Part shown: positions 35,087 to 43,098 of the stretch, one piece after another
How the letters are laid out: each line of letters opens with the position of its first letter
Numbering within the stretch: position 1 is the first letter of the stretch
From: Streptomyces californicus
Lineage (GTDB): Bacteria; Actinomycetota; Actinomycetes; Streptomycetales; Streptomycetaceae
Direction of reading: 5' to 3'
Length of the DNA stretch: 64,000 nt
NCBI RefSeq assembly: GCF_000717645.1
Contig: NZ_JNZZ01000002.1
Location: forward strand, 124,001-188,000
Translations under genes and position numbers: made by a program
Notes under the pieces: generated by a model
The model's input: only the letters and a program-made list of their open reading frames with translations
Databases searched by the model: none
Told to the model about the DNA's origin: nothing

Positions 35087-36090
35087 GCGCGACGCGCAGC
35101 GCCCCGGACCGGGTCGGCGACCTGGTGGTCTCGGGCATCGGAGTCGTCACACCCTGGTCGGACACCCCGGCCGACGCGGCGGTCGCGACCGGCCGGCCGT
35201 CCGAACCGGGCGACTGGTTCGACCACCGTGAGCGGCTCGGCCGCCGCGGCTACAAGTACCTGCCCACCGCCACCCAGTACTTCCTCGCGGCGGCCAGGAG
35301 CGCCCTCGCCGACGCGGGGGAGACGCGCCCCGATTCGGACCTCGCGGACGAGCAGCGGCGTGGTGCGATGGTCGGGACGAACAGCGCGGCCGTGGCGCTG
35401 CACGAGTCGATGGACCGCACCGTGATGGCCGAGGGCGCCGACGCGCTCAGCCCGGCCACCGCGCCGTACTTCTCCATCAACCTCTTCGGCAGCCGGCTGG
35501 CCACCGAGCACCTGTTCCGCGCCTTCAACCTCACGCTGACCTCCCCGCGGGTGGCGGGCCTGGAGGCGCTGGAGACCGGGACCAGGTCCCTCGCGGCGGG
35601 GCGGGCGTCCTGGCTGCTGGCCGGGTCCACCGAGGAGGCGCTGCCCGCCGGGCACCCCGGCGCCGCCGCTTCCGAGCGGGGGGCCGTCGCCCTGGTCATG
35701 GAGCCCGCGGCGAGGGTGCTGGAGCGGGGCGCGGCCGGCTACGGCCGCTGCCGGGCCCGCAGCTTCTTCCTGCCGCCCGAGGTCGCGGCCGCGCCCCGGG
35801 GAGCCGACCGCGCACGGGAACGGATCGACTCCGCGCTCACCGCGCTGGGCCTCCGCCCCGGCGACGCGCACCAGGTGATCGCCGTGCTCGACGACTCGCC
35901 GGTCTCCGCCGCCGTGGCGGCCGCCGTCGGGCCGCGGGCCAAGCGGGTCCCCGCCGGATCGGGGGCGTTGGAGCCCCTGCTGCAGATCGCCGGAGCGCTC
36001 AGCGATCTGTCCGGGCCCGTCGTGGTCGTCACGGCCGCACGCGAAGGCAATCTGGCCGTCGCCCTGCTCACCCCGGCGGACGCGGTCTGA
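35083..36090 (+). CDS. Cys-less ketosynthase homolog, chain-length-factor-like 2
   Basis: A 335-residue thiolase-fold protein. At the nucleophile turn it reads LTSPRVAGLEAL (residues 152-163), with no Cys. HGTGT and GHxxG are missing. The N-terminal half (DLVVSGIGVVTPWSD, then RRGAMVGTNSAAVALHESMDRTVMAEG) keeps the fold signature. The ATG at 35083 overlaps the stop of KS-C. It is likely the non-catalytic partner of KS-C. Confidence 0.78.
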   Translation: MSATRSAPDRVGDLVVSGIGVVTPWSDTPADAAVATGRPSEPGDWFDHRERLGRRGYKYLPTATQYFLAAARSALADAGETRPDSDLADEQRRGAMVGTNSAAVALHESMDRTVMAEGADALSPATAPYFSINLFGSRLATEHLFRAFNLTLTSPRVAGLEALETGTRSLAAGRASWLLAGSTEEALPAGHPGAAASERGAVALVMEPAARVLERGAAGYGRCRARSFFLPPEVAAAPRGADRARERIDSALTALGLRPGDAHQVIAVLDDSPVSAAVAAAVGPRAKRVPAGSGALEPLLQIAGALSDLSGPVVVVTAAREGNLAVALLTPADAV

Positions 36091-36157
36091 TCCGCCCGTC
36101 ACCACCGGGCCCGTCGACCGACGGCCTGCCCCGACGCGAAGAAAGCAGAAGAGAGTC

Positions 36158-36952
36158 ATGACGAAGCCACTTGAGGGCACCTGGAACCTCGTCCTCGGAG
36201 CTTCCAGCGGGATCGGACTGGCCACCGCCAAGGCCCTCGCGCTGGAAGGGGCCAACATCCTGGGGGTGCACTTCGACACCGCCGAGGGGCAGGAGAGGGC
36301 CGAGGCGGCCGCGGCGGAACTGCGATCGGCCGGGGTGGCCGCGCACTTCTTCAACCTGAACGCCGCGAGCGCCGCCACCCGGTCCGAACTGGTCCCGAAG
36401 ATCGCCGAACTCACCGGCGGCCGCCCCCTGAAGGTCCTGCTGCACTCCCTGGCCTTCGGAAGCCTCTCGCCCTACCTGGCGGACGACCCCTCCCAGGCGC
36501 TGACCCAGCGTCAGATGGACATGACGCTCAACGTGATGGCGCACTCCCTCGTGTACTGGGCCCAGGACCTGCACCGGGCCGGGCTGCTCGGCGGCGGCTC
36601 CAAGATCTACGCGATGACGAGCGCCGGCGACCAGAAGGTCACCGCCAGCTACGGCGCCGTGTCCGCCGCCAAGTGCGCGCTGGAGTCCCACGTCCGGCAG
36701 CTGGCGCTCGAACTCGCGCCGAGCGGGGTGGCGGTCAACTCGCTGCGGGCCGGCGTGACCCTGACGCCGTCGCTGGAGCGCATACCCGGGCACGAGAAGC
36801 TGGTCGAGCTCGCGGCGGGGAACAACCCCCACCAGCGGCTCACCCGGCCCGAGGACGTCGCCGAGGCCGTCGTCCTGCTGTCGCGGAGCCACTCCTCCTG
36901 GATCACCGGGAACATCATCGGCGTGGACGGCGGAGAGGCGCTGACCACCTGA
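36158..36952 (+). CDS. Enoyl-ACP reductase-like SDR (FabI/FabL type)
   Basis: A 264-residue short-chain dehydrogenase. The cofactor loop is GASSGIGLATA. The catalytic pair is Tyr-x6-Lys (SYGAVSAAKCALE), the spacing of FabI/FabL enoyl reductases, whereas ketoreductases have Tyr-x3-Lys. LLHSLAFGSL and GNIIGVDGGEAL also fit that group. The gene would let the pathway saturate selected double bonds, so the product need not be a pure polyene. The ribosome-binding AAGAAAGCAGAAGAGAG region precedes ATG 36158. Confidence 0.78.
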   Translation: MTKPLEGTWNLVLGASSGIGLATAKALALEGANILGVHFDTAEGQERAEAAAAELRSAGVAAHFFNLNAASAATRSELVPKIAELTGGRPLKVLLHSLAFGSLSPYLADDPSQALTQRQMDMTLNVMAHSLVYWAQDLHRAGLLGGGSKIYAMTSAGDQKVTASYGAVSAAKCALESHVRQLALELAPSGVAVNSLRAGVTLTPSLERIPGHEKLVELAAGNNPHQRLTRPEDVAEAVVLLSRSHSSWITGNIIGVDGGEALTT

Positions 36953-37944
36953 TGCCGCTCCCCGACCCCACCGCCCCCGCCGAAGAGGAACGGGACGGCG
37001 AGAAGCGCGCCCTGCCGCTGGTCGGCGTCCTCCCGGCCGTCGTGCTGGCGGCCCGGCACGCGTACGAGCTCTACCACCCGCCGCGGTCGAAGCCCGGCCG
37101 CACCCCGCGCAACAAGAACCTGCCCATGCGCGAGTTCACCGTCGTCACCCGCCGGGACCGGATCACGCTCCGCGGCTGGGAGGTCCCCGGCGAGGGGCCG
37201 CACACCGTGGTGCTCTGCCACGGCATGGGCCGGACCAGGTCCAGCACCCTCGGGCACATCGAGATGCTGCACCGGGCCGGCTGGAACGTCGTCGCGTACG
37301 ACATGCGCAACCACGGGGAGAGCGGCCGGGACAAGCGGTACGGCAGCATGGCGGAGCGCTACACCGAGGACCTCGCGGACGTCCTGCGGTGGGTGCGGGC
37401 GGAACCCGGCCTCGGCGGGGGAGAGATCGCGGTCTACGGGTTCTCGTTCTCCACCTGGGTGGCCCTCAGCGTGCTGCGACGGATCGATGACCGCATCGCG
37501 GCGGTCATCTGTGACAGCGGCCCGGCGTTCGACATCGGCTCCGCCCTGAAGAAGTTCGCGGTCCTGCGGAGGTCGGCGCTGCCCCGCCCGGTGCGCGGGG
37601 GAGCGGCGTTCTCGGTGTACCGCGCCTGCTTCAGCGCCCTGTGCGGGCACATGCTGGCCGTCCGCTCCTGGCCGCCGGACCTCAGCCGGTTCACGACCCG
37701 GCTGATGTTCGTGGCGGGCGGACAGGACATCGTCGTCCCCGCCTCCCAGATCGCCCCGGCCGCCCGGCACTACCCCGACTCCGAACGGTGGACGGCGCCC
37801 AACGCCCTGCACATGAACGGGCTGAGGTTCGACCGGGAGGAGTACCGCGAACGCGTGCTCGGCTTCCTGGCGCGCAGCTTCGGCGAGGCGGGGCCGGCGG
37901 ACCCGGAGGGGCCACAGGACAAGAGGGTCGACATCCATGGATGA
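36952..37944 (+). CDS. Alpha/beta hydrolase with N-terminal membrane-like segment, paralog 1
   Basis: A 330-residue serine hydrolase-fold protein. An N-terminal hydrophobic helix (LPLVGVLPAVVLAARHAYELYHPPR) could attach it to the membrane. The fold then shows VVLCHGMGRTRSSTLGHIEML, YDMRNHGESG, nucleophile Ser in YGFSFSTWVALS, an acid in AGGQDIVVPA and a late His in NALHMNG. It shares the YHPPR segment, the RNHG(E/R)SG turn and the unusual GFSFST elbow with the gene at 43099, so the two are paralogs. The substrate is unknown; esterification, acyl transfer or hydrolysis at the membrane are all possible. Confidence 0.78.
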   Translation: MPLPDPTAPAEEERDGEKRALPLVGVLPAVVLAARHAYELYHPPRSKPGRTPRNKNLPMREFTVVTRRDRITLRGWEVPGEGPHTVVLCHGMGRTRSSTLGHIEMLHRAGWNVVAYDMRNHGESGRDKRYGSMAERYTEDLADVLRWVRAEPGLGGGEIAVYGFSFSTWVALSVLRRIDDRIAAVICDSGPAFDIGSALKKFAVLRRSALPRPVRGGAAFSVYRACFSALCGHMLAVRSWPPDLSRFTTRLMFVAGGQDIVVPASQIAPAARHYPDSERWTAPNALHMNGLRFDREEYRERVLGFLARSFGEAGPADPEGPQDKRVDIHG

Positions 37945-38263
37945 GTATCTGCTGATCGAGTCCCAGGGCCCGTGGGGCGGTCCCGGCGCGGACCGTTTCG
38001 TGGCCGACGCGACCAGGCTCCGCAGAGCCGGTCACCGGGTCGCGCTGTTCCTCGTCGAGAACGGTACGTCGGCCGCCTTCACCGGCGCCGACGAGGCACT
38101 GCGCGAACTCCTGGAAGCCGGCGGCCAGGTGTGGGTCGACGCCTTCTCCACGACCCACCGGGCCTTCGCCCCGGACCGGCTGCTGCCCGGAGCCAGGCTG
38201 GTGGACATGGACGAGGTGGCCGGGAAGCTGCTCGAACCCGGCGTACGAGGGGTGTGGCACTGA
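37937..38263 (+). CDS. Small DsrE-like fold protein 1 (DsrH/TusB-like)
   Basis: A 108-residue protein with a DsrE-like alternating pattern: LLIESQGPWGGPGADRFVADATRLRRAGHRVALFLVENGTSAAF, then a variable middle and a C-terminal strand LVDMDEVAGKLLEP. It has no cysteine. It is the first of three consecutive small ORFs of this apparent fold, overlapping the hydrolase by eight bases and the next gene by one base. In sulfur-relay systems DsrE, DsrF and DsrH (TusD, C, B) form such a trio; the comparison is by layout and fold only. Confidence 0.6.
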   Translation: MDEYLLIESQGPWGGPGADRFVADATRLRRAGHRVALFLVENGTSAAFTGADEALRELLEAGGQVWVDAFSTTHRAFAPDRLLPGARLVDMDEVAGKLLEPGVRGVWH

Positions 38264-38670
38264 TGGACCGACGACTCCCGCGCGCGGACGTGCTCCTGGC
38301 GATCATGGGGCCTCCGCACATCAGCGACATGGTCACCAGCGCCGTCCGGCTCGCCCAGGCGCTGCTGGAACGCGGCGCCACCGTCCACATCTGGACCTGC
38401 GGCCACGCCACCGGTCTGACCAGCGCCGCCCTCGGCGACTCCAAGCCGCGCAACGTGGTGAACTGGTCGTACGACTACCCCTCCGGCGCGGCCCTGGCCG
38501 CCGAGCTGCTCGACGCCTTCCCCGACCGGCTCAGCTGGTACTCCTGCCGCTTCTGCACCGAGGAACGCGGCTCCGCGCCGCACATCGCGCGGATCAAGCA
38601 GCGGCCGCCGTTCAAGTTCACCGAGCACCTGGACGCCGTGGACTCCGCACTGTTCCTGGGGGTGTGCTGA
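38263..38670 (+). CDS. DsrE-like protein 2 with conserved Cys (DsrE/TusD-like)
   Basis: A 135-residue protein. The N-terminal strand-helix is DVLLAIMGPPHISDMVTSAVRLAQALLERGATVHIWTCGHAT. The later segment SWYSCRFCTEERGS has Cys-x2-Cys, and its first Cys stands eight residues before Gly in C-x6-RG, the spacing of the persulfide-carrying Cys in TusD/DsrE. The trio could therefore carry sulfur as persulfide. The ATG at 38263 shares a base with the preceding stop; the next gene starts on its last base. Confidence 0.62.
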   Translation: MDRRLPRADVLLAIMGPPHISDMVTSAVRLAQALLERGATVHIWTCGHATGLTSAALGDSKPRNVVNWSYDYPSGAALAAELLDAFPDRLSWYSCRFCTEERGSAPHIARIKQRPPFKFTEHLDAVDSALFLGVC

Positions 38671-39068
38671 TGAGCGAGGACGGCCGCAGGCGGCTCCTGA
38701 TCATCGAACGGGCCTACCGGGGCGCGCTGGAGACCCAGTTCGCCGACGTGCTCTACCTGGCGCGCGAACTCAACCGGCAGCAGGGCGGCACCGACATCCT
38801 GCTGCGCGGGCTCGCCGTCACCTACGCGGCGGCCGGGGCCCGGCCGGCTCCCACCGTGGTGGCCGGCGGCCGGACGGTCGACACCCTGCCCGACCCCAGG
38901 CGGTCGGTGCGCACCCTGATCGAGGAGGGCGCGGTGATCTGGGCCGAGGAGGACGACATCGCCCTCTTCGGGACGGGCCCCGACTGGCTGCTGCCCGGTG
39001 TGCGGCGGGGCGGCCCGTCGAACCCCCTGCCGGCCTGGTCCACGTACCGGGGCGTCTATTTCCTGTGA
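38670..39068 (+). CDS. DsrE-like protein 3 (DsrF/TusC-like)
   Basis: A 132-residue protein beginning with a strand and long helix (RLLIIERAYRGALETQFADVLYLARELNRQQGGTDILLRGLAVTYA), consistent with DsrE-like fold, and ending with an aromatic tail (LPAWSTYRGVYFL). There is no cysteine. The ATG at 38670 is chosen as it overlaps the previous TGA; an in-frame GTG at 38664 would add two residues. Family assignment is the weakest of the three. Confidence 0.5.
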   Translation: MSEDGRRRLLIIERAYRGALETQFADVLYLARELNRQQGGTDILLRGLAVTYAAAGARPAPTVVAGGRTVDTLPDPRRSVRTLIEEGAVIWAEEDDIALFGTGPDWLLPGVRRGGPSNPLPAWSTYRGVYFL

Positions 39069-39141
39069 TCCGCCCGACCGGCGCCCGGCAGCCGGCGCCC
39101 CGAACCCAGTGATCCCGAAAGTCAGCGAAGGAGCACGTCCC

Positions 39142-40233
39142 ATGGAAGTTGCCACTGCCGTACGCGGCCCGCTCATCACCGCCTGGTCGGTCGTCTCCCC
39201 CTTCGGTATGGACGACTCCGCCTTCGGGAACGGGCTGCGCTCGGGCGCCGCCGCCGCCACGGAGCTCGACCCCGGGCAATGGAAGGTGCCGTTCGACAGC
39301 GCCTGCCTCGTGGAGGGGTTCAGCAACCGCGAGGTCCTGGGCCGCAAGGGCACCCGCTCGATGGACCGGGTGACCGGCCTCGCCGTGGCCGCCGTCGGCC
39401 GGCTGCTCCAGGACGCCGAGGGCGAACGCATCTCCGGTGTCGGCCAGGACGCGGCCCTGGTGCTGGGCACCAGCACCGGCAGCGCCCAGAGCATCATGGA
39501 CTTCACCCGTGACTCGCTGGTCCAGGAGAAGCCCTTCTTCGTGGACCCGATGCGGTTCCCGAACACCGTGATGAACTGCGCCGCAGGCCAGTCGGCGATC
39601 TGGCACCAGCTCAAGGGCCCCAACACGACCATCGCGGGCGGGCGGGCCTCCGGGCTCCTGGCCCTCAACTACGCCCTGCGGCTCAAGAAGTCGGGTCACG
39701 CCGGCACCGTTCTCTTCGGCGCGGTCGAGGAGTTCTCCTCCGCCAGGGCCTGGCTGGAGTGGCACACCCGCGGCCAGGACGAGAGCGGCACCGTCCTCGG
39801 CGAGGGCGCGGCCGTCCTGCTGCTGGAGTCCGACGAGGTCGCCGAGCAGCACGGCCGGGACGGCCTGGCCGAGGTGCTCGGCCTGGAGTGCGGCGTCCAC
39901 CACGAACCCGGCACCGAGGCCACCGTGCTCGCCGACTGCGTCCGGCGCGTCCTGGCGAGGACCGGCGTCCGGCCCGACGAGGTCGGCTACCTCTCCACGT
40001 CGGGGGCGGCCGCCGAACGGGACGCCCTGGCCGAGGTGCTCGGGGACCACGAGCCCGAGCCGGTGCGCTGCTCCGAGCTGATCGGCGACACCCACGCGGC
40101 CGCCGCCGCCTTCCAGATCGCCGCGGTACTGGTGGCGGCGGAAGGGCGCGACGACGCCAGGGGCCGGATCGCGCTGATCACCTCCGTCGACCGCGACGGG
40201 GTCGTCGGCTGCGCCGTGCTCCGGCTCTGCTGA
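39142..40233 (+). CDS. Cys-less ketosynthase homolog, chain-length-factor-like 3
   Basis: A 363-residue ketosynthase-fold protein. The nucleophile turn reads IAGGRASGLLAL (164-175), with Gly at the Cys position. The HGTGT block is replaced by STSGAAAERD and the GHxxG histidine by Asp (LIGDTHAAAAAF). Fold markers remain: LVLGTSTGSAQSIMDFTRD, FPNTVMNCAAGQSAIWHQLKGPN and GEGAAVLLLE. GAAGGAG precedes ATG 39142. No Cys-containing gene is directly adjacent, so its partner (if any) would be KS-A or one of the others. Confidence 0.8.
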   Translation: MEVATAVRGPLITAWSVVSPFGMDDSAFGNGLRSGAAAATELDPGQWKVPFDSACLVEGFSNREVLGRKGTRSMDRVTGLAVAAVGRLLQDAEGERISGVGQDAALVLGTSTGSAQSIMDFTRDSLVQEKPFFVDPMRFPNTVMNCAAGQSAIWHQLKGPNTTIAGGRASGLLALNYALRLKKSGHAGTVLFGAVEEFSSARAWLEWHTRGQDESGTVLGEGAAVLLLESDEVAEQHGRDGLAEVLGLECGVHHEPGTEATVLADCVRRVLARTGVRPDEVGYLSTSGAAAERDALAEVLGDHEPEPVRCSELIGDTHAAAAAFQIAAVLVAAEGRDDARGRIALITSVDRDGVVGCAVLRLC

Positions 40234-40326
40234 CCCTCGTCCCGACCCCCGAAGCCCCCGTACGGCCGACCCCGGTCCGTACGAACCACACAGACCCGTA
40301 CGAACCACACAGAGAGAAGAGTTGAC

Positions 40327-40587
40327 ATGACGAACAACACGGCAGCCGTCCTGGAGAAGGAAGACCTGCGGAGCACCGTCGCCGACGTCCTCGACGTGAG
40401 CGAGTCCGAACTGACCGACGACGCCCAGTTCGTCGGGGACCTCGGCGTCGACTCGCTGATGGCCCTGGAGGTGATGGTGGTCCTGGAGAAGAAGTACGGC
40501 GTCAAGCTCGGCGAGTCCGAGCTGAAGGAGGTCACCTGCCTCCAGCGTGCGTACGACCTCCTCGCCACGAAGCTCAAGGAGTCCTGA
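40327..40587 (+). CDS. Acyl carrier protein 2
   Basis: An 86-residue ACP with the canonical FVGDLGVDSLMALEVMVVLEKKYGV; the Ser after Asp is the phosphopantetheine site. AGAGAAGAG precedes ATG 40327. The stop is immediately followed by the start of the dehydratase gene. It is closer to the standard ACP sequence than the ACP at 28238, so the two may carry different chain stages (inference). Confidence 0.92.
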   Translation: MTNNTAAVLEKEDLRSTVADVLDVSESELTDDAQFVGDLGVDSLMALEVMVVLEKKYGVKLGESELKEVTCLQRAYDLLATKLKES

Positions 40588-40971
40588 ATGGCCCCGCTTC
40601 AGGCCACCCCGGTCCAGGGCACGGCCGAGATCGTGGACCGTGCCCCGGACCGGGCCGCGACCCGGGTGACCGTCGAGGCCGGGGAGCAGGTCTTCCCCGG
40701 CCACTACCCGGGCTTCCCGATCTTCCCCGGCGTCTGCGTCGTGGAGCACATCCACCTCAGCGCCCTGGCGACCGCGCCCGAGCCGGGCCTGAGGATGGAG
40801 GCCATCGAGTCGACCCGTTTCCTGAGCCCCGTGTTCCCCGGCGACCGGCTGGCGATCGACCTCGTGTGGGAGCGCAAGGGGGAGAAGTGGCGCTGCAAGG
40901 CCGTGGCGGCGACCGCACGCGGGGACTCCGCGAAGGTGCGCCTCCGCTTCTCGGAAGGACAGGACCAGTGA
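40588..40971 (+). CDS. FabZ/FabA-like beta-hydroxyacyl-ACP dehydratase 1
   Basis: A 127-residue hotdog protein. The active-site helix and loop read FPGHYPGFPIFPGVCVVEHIHL, with the catalytic His in GHYPG and the Glu at VVE, as in FabZ. It probably dehydrates 3-hydroxyacyl-ACP to the 2-enoyl form. It lies directly between ACP 2 and a second dehydratase-like gene, with which it could form a heterodimer as in the ApeI/ApeP or Iga-type pairs. Confidence 0.82.
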   Translation: MAPLQATPVQGTAEIVDRAPDRAATRVTVEAGEQVFPGHYPGFPIFPGVCVVEHIHLSALATAPEPGLRMEAIESTRFLSPVFPGDRLAIDLVWERKGEKWRCKAVAATARGDSAKVRLRFSEGQDQ

Positions 40972-41489
40972 GCGCAGTACCGCAGATGTCCATCAGCGGG
41001 ATCAAGCAGGTGCTTCCGCACCGCTACCCGATGCTGCTCGTGGACCGCGTGGACGAGCTGGTGCCGGGGGAGAGGCTGACCGCCCGCAAGGCGGTCACCG
41101 CCAACGAGCCCTGGTACCAGGACCTCCCCGCCGACGCCACCGACGAGCAGCACCACTACCCGTCGGCCCTGCTCATCGAGTCCTGGTGCCAGGCGGCCGG
41201 CGTGCTGGCCGCCTGGAAGAACCCCAACCCCGACGTGCTCGCCGGGCAGGTGATGCTCTTCGGCAGCATCTCGGAGGTGGTCTTCCGCCGCCCGGTCCTC
41301 CCCGGCGACGTGCTGGAACACCGCGTCCGGCTGTTCCGCGAACTCAGCGACACCGTGATCTTCGAGGGCGAGGCCCTGGTGGACGGCGAGACGGTGCTGG
41401 AGGTCGGACGGGTGGTCATGGCCATGCGCCCGGCGAGCGAACTCGTCGGGGCGGCGGGCGACGCCGGCGGGTCCCCCGGCGCCACGTGA
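40968..41489 (+). CDS. FabZ-like beta-hydroxyacyl-ACP dehydratase 2
   Basis: A 173-residue hotdog protein starting at GTG 40968 (GTGA overlap). It has the FabZ N-terminal block IKQVLPHRYPMLLVDRVDEL. The catalytic region is HHYPSALLIESWCQAAGVLAAW, where the usual HFPGxPxMPG loop is shortened but His and Glu are kept. FRRPVLPGDVLEHRVRLFRELSDTVIFEGEALVDGETV matches the rest of the fold. Two different dehydratases suggest two steps, or a heterodimer. Confidence 0.8.
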   Translation: MSAVPQMSISGIKQVLPHRYPMLLVDRVDELVPGERLTARKAVTANEPWYQDLPADATDEQHHYPSALLIESWCQAAGVLAAWKNPNPDVLAGQVMLFGSISEVVFRRPVLPGDVLEHRVRLFRELSDTVIFEGEALVDGETVLEVGRVVMAMRPASELVGAAGDAGGSPGAT

Positions 41490-41534
41490 GCGCGCGGACC
41501 GAGTGACAGCTTCAACCGAGTGAAGGAGAGTCGA

Positions 41535-42275
41535 ATGAGCGAGCGAACAGGCAAGGTGGCGCTGGTCACCGGCGGGTCCCGGGGTATCGGCCGGGCCACG
41601 GTCCTGCGCCTCGCGCAGGACGGCCACGACGTGGCGTTCTGCTACCGGTCGCGGCCGGACGCCGCGCTGGAGCTGGAGAAGGAGGTGTCCGAGCACGGTG
41701 TCCGCGTCTACAGCCACCAGGCGGATGTCTCCGTGGCCGACTCGGTGCGGGAACTCGTCGCCGCCACCGAGGACCGGCTGGGCGCCGTCGACATCGCGGT
41801 GACCTCGGCGGGCATCGTCCGCGACCAGCCGCTGCTGCTGATGAAGGACGAGGACTGGAACGACGTCCTGGACACCAACCTGGACGGCACGTACCACCTG
41901 TGCCGCTCGGTGGTCTTCGAGATGATGAAGCGCAAGTCCGGCTGCATCGTGAACATCTCGTCGGTGGCGGGCGTCTACGGCAACCCGACGCAGAGCAACT
42001 ACTCCGCCTCCAAGGCCGGGATCATCGGCTTCACCAAGGCCCTGGCCAAGGAGGTCGGGCAGTACGGGATCCGCGCCAACGTGGTGGCGCCCGGCTTCAT
42101 CGAGACGGACATGACGGCGGCCCTCTCCGACAAGGTCAGGGAGCAGGCCGTGAAGAACGTGCCGCTCCGCCGCCTGGGCCGGCCCGAGGAGGTCGCCGAC
42201 TCGGTGTCCTTCCTGGTCAACGCCGCGTACGTGACGGGCGCCGTCCTCCAGGTCGACGGAGGCATCGTTGTCTGA
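41535..42275 (+). CDS. 3-oxoacyl-ACP reductase (FabG-type)
   Basis: A 246-residue ketoreductase with cofactor loop VTGGSRGIGRAT, the Asn in the DTNLDG region, Ser in NISSVAGVYG, and Tyr-x3-Lys in NYSASKAG. The C-terminal GAVLQVDGGIVV is typical. It is the only FabG-like gene in the operon and would reduce the 3-keto group after each condensation. GAAGGAGAG precedes ATG 41535. Confidence 0.93.
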   Translation: MSERTGKVALVTGGSRGIGRATVLRLAQDGHDVAFCYRSRPDAALELEKEVSEHGVRVYSHQADVSVADSVRELVAATEDRLGAVDIAVTSAGIVRDQPLLLMKDEDWNDVLDTNLDGTYHLCRSVVFEMMKRKSGCIVNISSVAGVYGNPTQSNYSASKAGIIGFTKALAKEVGQYGIRANVVAPGFIETDMTAALSDKVREQAVKNVPLRRLGRPEEVADSVSFLVNAAYVTGAVLQVDGGIVV

Positions 42276-43026
42276 GGCCGGGAGCGGGGAGAGGGGGGCG
42301 CGTCCCGCGAAGGGCCGCGTCCCCGTGCCCCCGCGGTTCTACTTCTCCCTGCGCAGCCCGTACTCCTGGCTCGCCTACCGCGACCTCATGGAGCACCATG
42401 CCGAGCTGGCGAGCCGCCTGGAGTGGCGGCCGTTCTTCGAGCCGGACGAGCAGAGCGCGAAGGCGCTGGCGGAGGCGGGCGGCGGGTTCTCGTACGTCGC
42501 GATGTCCCGCGAGAAGCACCTCTACATCCTCCAGGACGTGCGGCGGCTCACCCGGGAGCGCGGGCTGGACATCACCTGGCCGGTCGACCGGGACCCGTGC
42601 TGGGAGGTTCCGCACCTGGCGTATCTGGCGGCGGACGACCAGGGGTGCGGGGCGCGGTTCGTCGAACTCGCCCACCGGGCCCGGTGGGAGGAGGGCCGCG
42701 ACATCTGCGACCGGACGGTCATGGGCGAGCTGGCCGAGGAACTCGGCCTCGCTCCGGGGCGGTTGGCCCGGGCGGCGGACGATCCGCGGCTGCGCGCCCG
42801 GGGCGTGGCGGCGCTGCTCGCGATGGACCGGGACGGGGTCTTCGGGGTGCCGTTCTTCGTCCACCGCCGCGAGAAGTTCTGGGGCGTCGACCGGTTGGCC
42901 GCCTTCGTCGCGGCGGCGGACGGTACGCCGCGGCCGGACGCGGCGCCCGGCCCCCAGGCCCCGGAGCCCACCGCCACCGCCGGGGAGCGAGGGGGTGACA
43001 ACGGACATGCGGGTGGCTGCGGTTGA
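42268..43026 (+). CDS. DsbA-fold / 2-hydroxychromene-2-carboxylate isomerase-like protein
   Basis: A 252-residue thioredoxin-superfamily protein of the DsbA/HCCA isomerase/kappa-GST group. It starts with FYFSLRSPYSWLAYRDL, where SPYS replaces the Cys-x2-Cys of DsbA, indicating a thiol-cofactor isomerase or transferase rather than a disulfide oxidase. FGVPFFVHRREKFWGVDRL is the cis-Pro region and C-terminal helix. The start is TTG 42268, supported by GGAGG five bases before it and overlap with the FabG stop. It may isomerise double bonds in the chain using mycothiol, but this is inference. Confidence 0.75.
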   Translation: MSEAGSGERGARPAKGRVPVPPRFYFSLRSPYSWLAYRDLMEHHAELASRLEWRPFFEPDEQSAKALAEAGGGFSYVAMSREKHLYILQDVRRLTRERGLDITWPVDRDPCWEVPHLAYLAADDQGCGARFVELAHRARWEEGRDICDRTVMGELAEELGLAPGRLARAADDPRLRARGVAALLAMDRDGVFGVPFFVHRREKFWGVDRLAAFVAAADGTPRPDAAPGPQAPEPTATAGERGGDNGHAGGCG

Positions 43027-43098
43027 CCTGAGCGGGAGGCCGCGCGTCTGTACCATCGAGGGCGGCGGCGGCCGCCGCCCGGATCTTGGGGGAACCTG

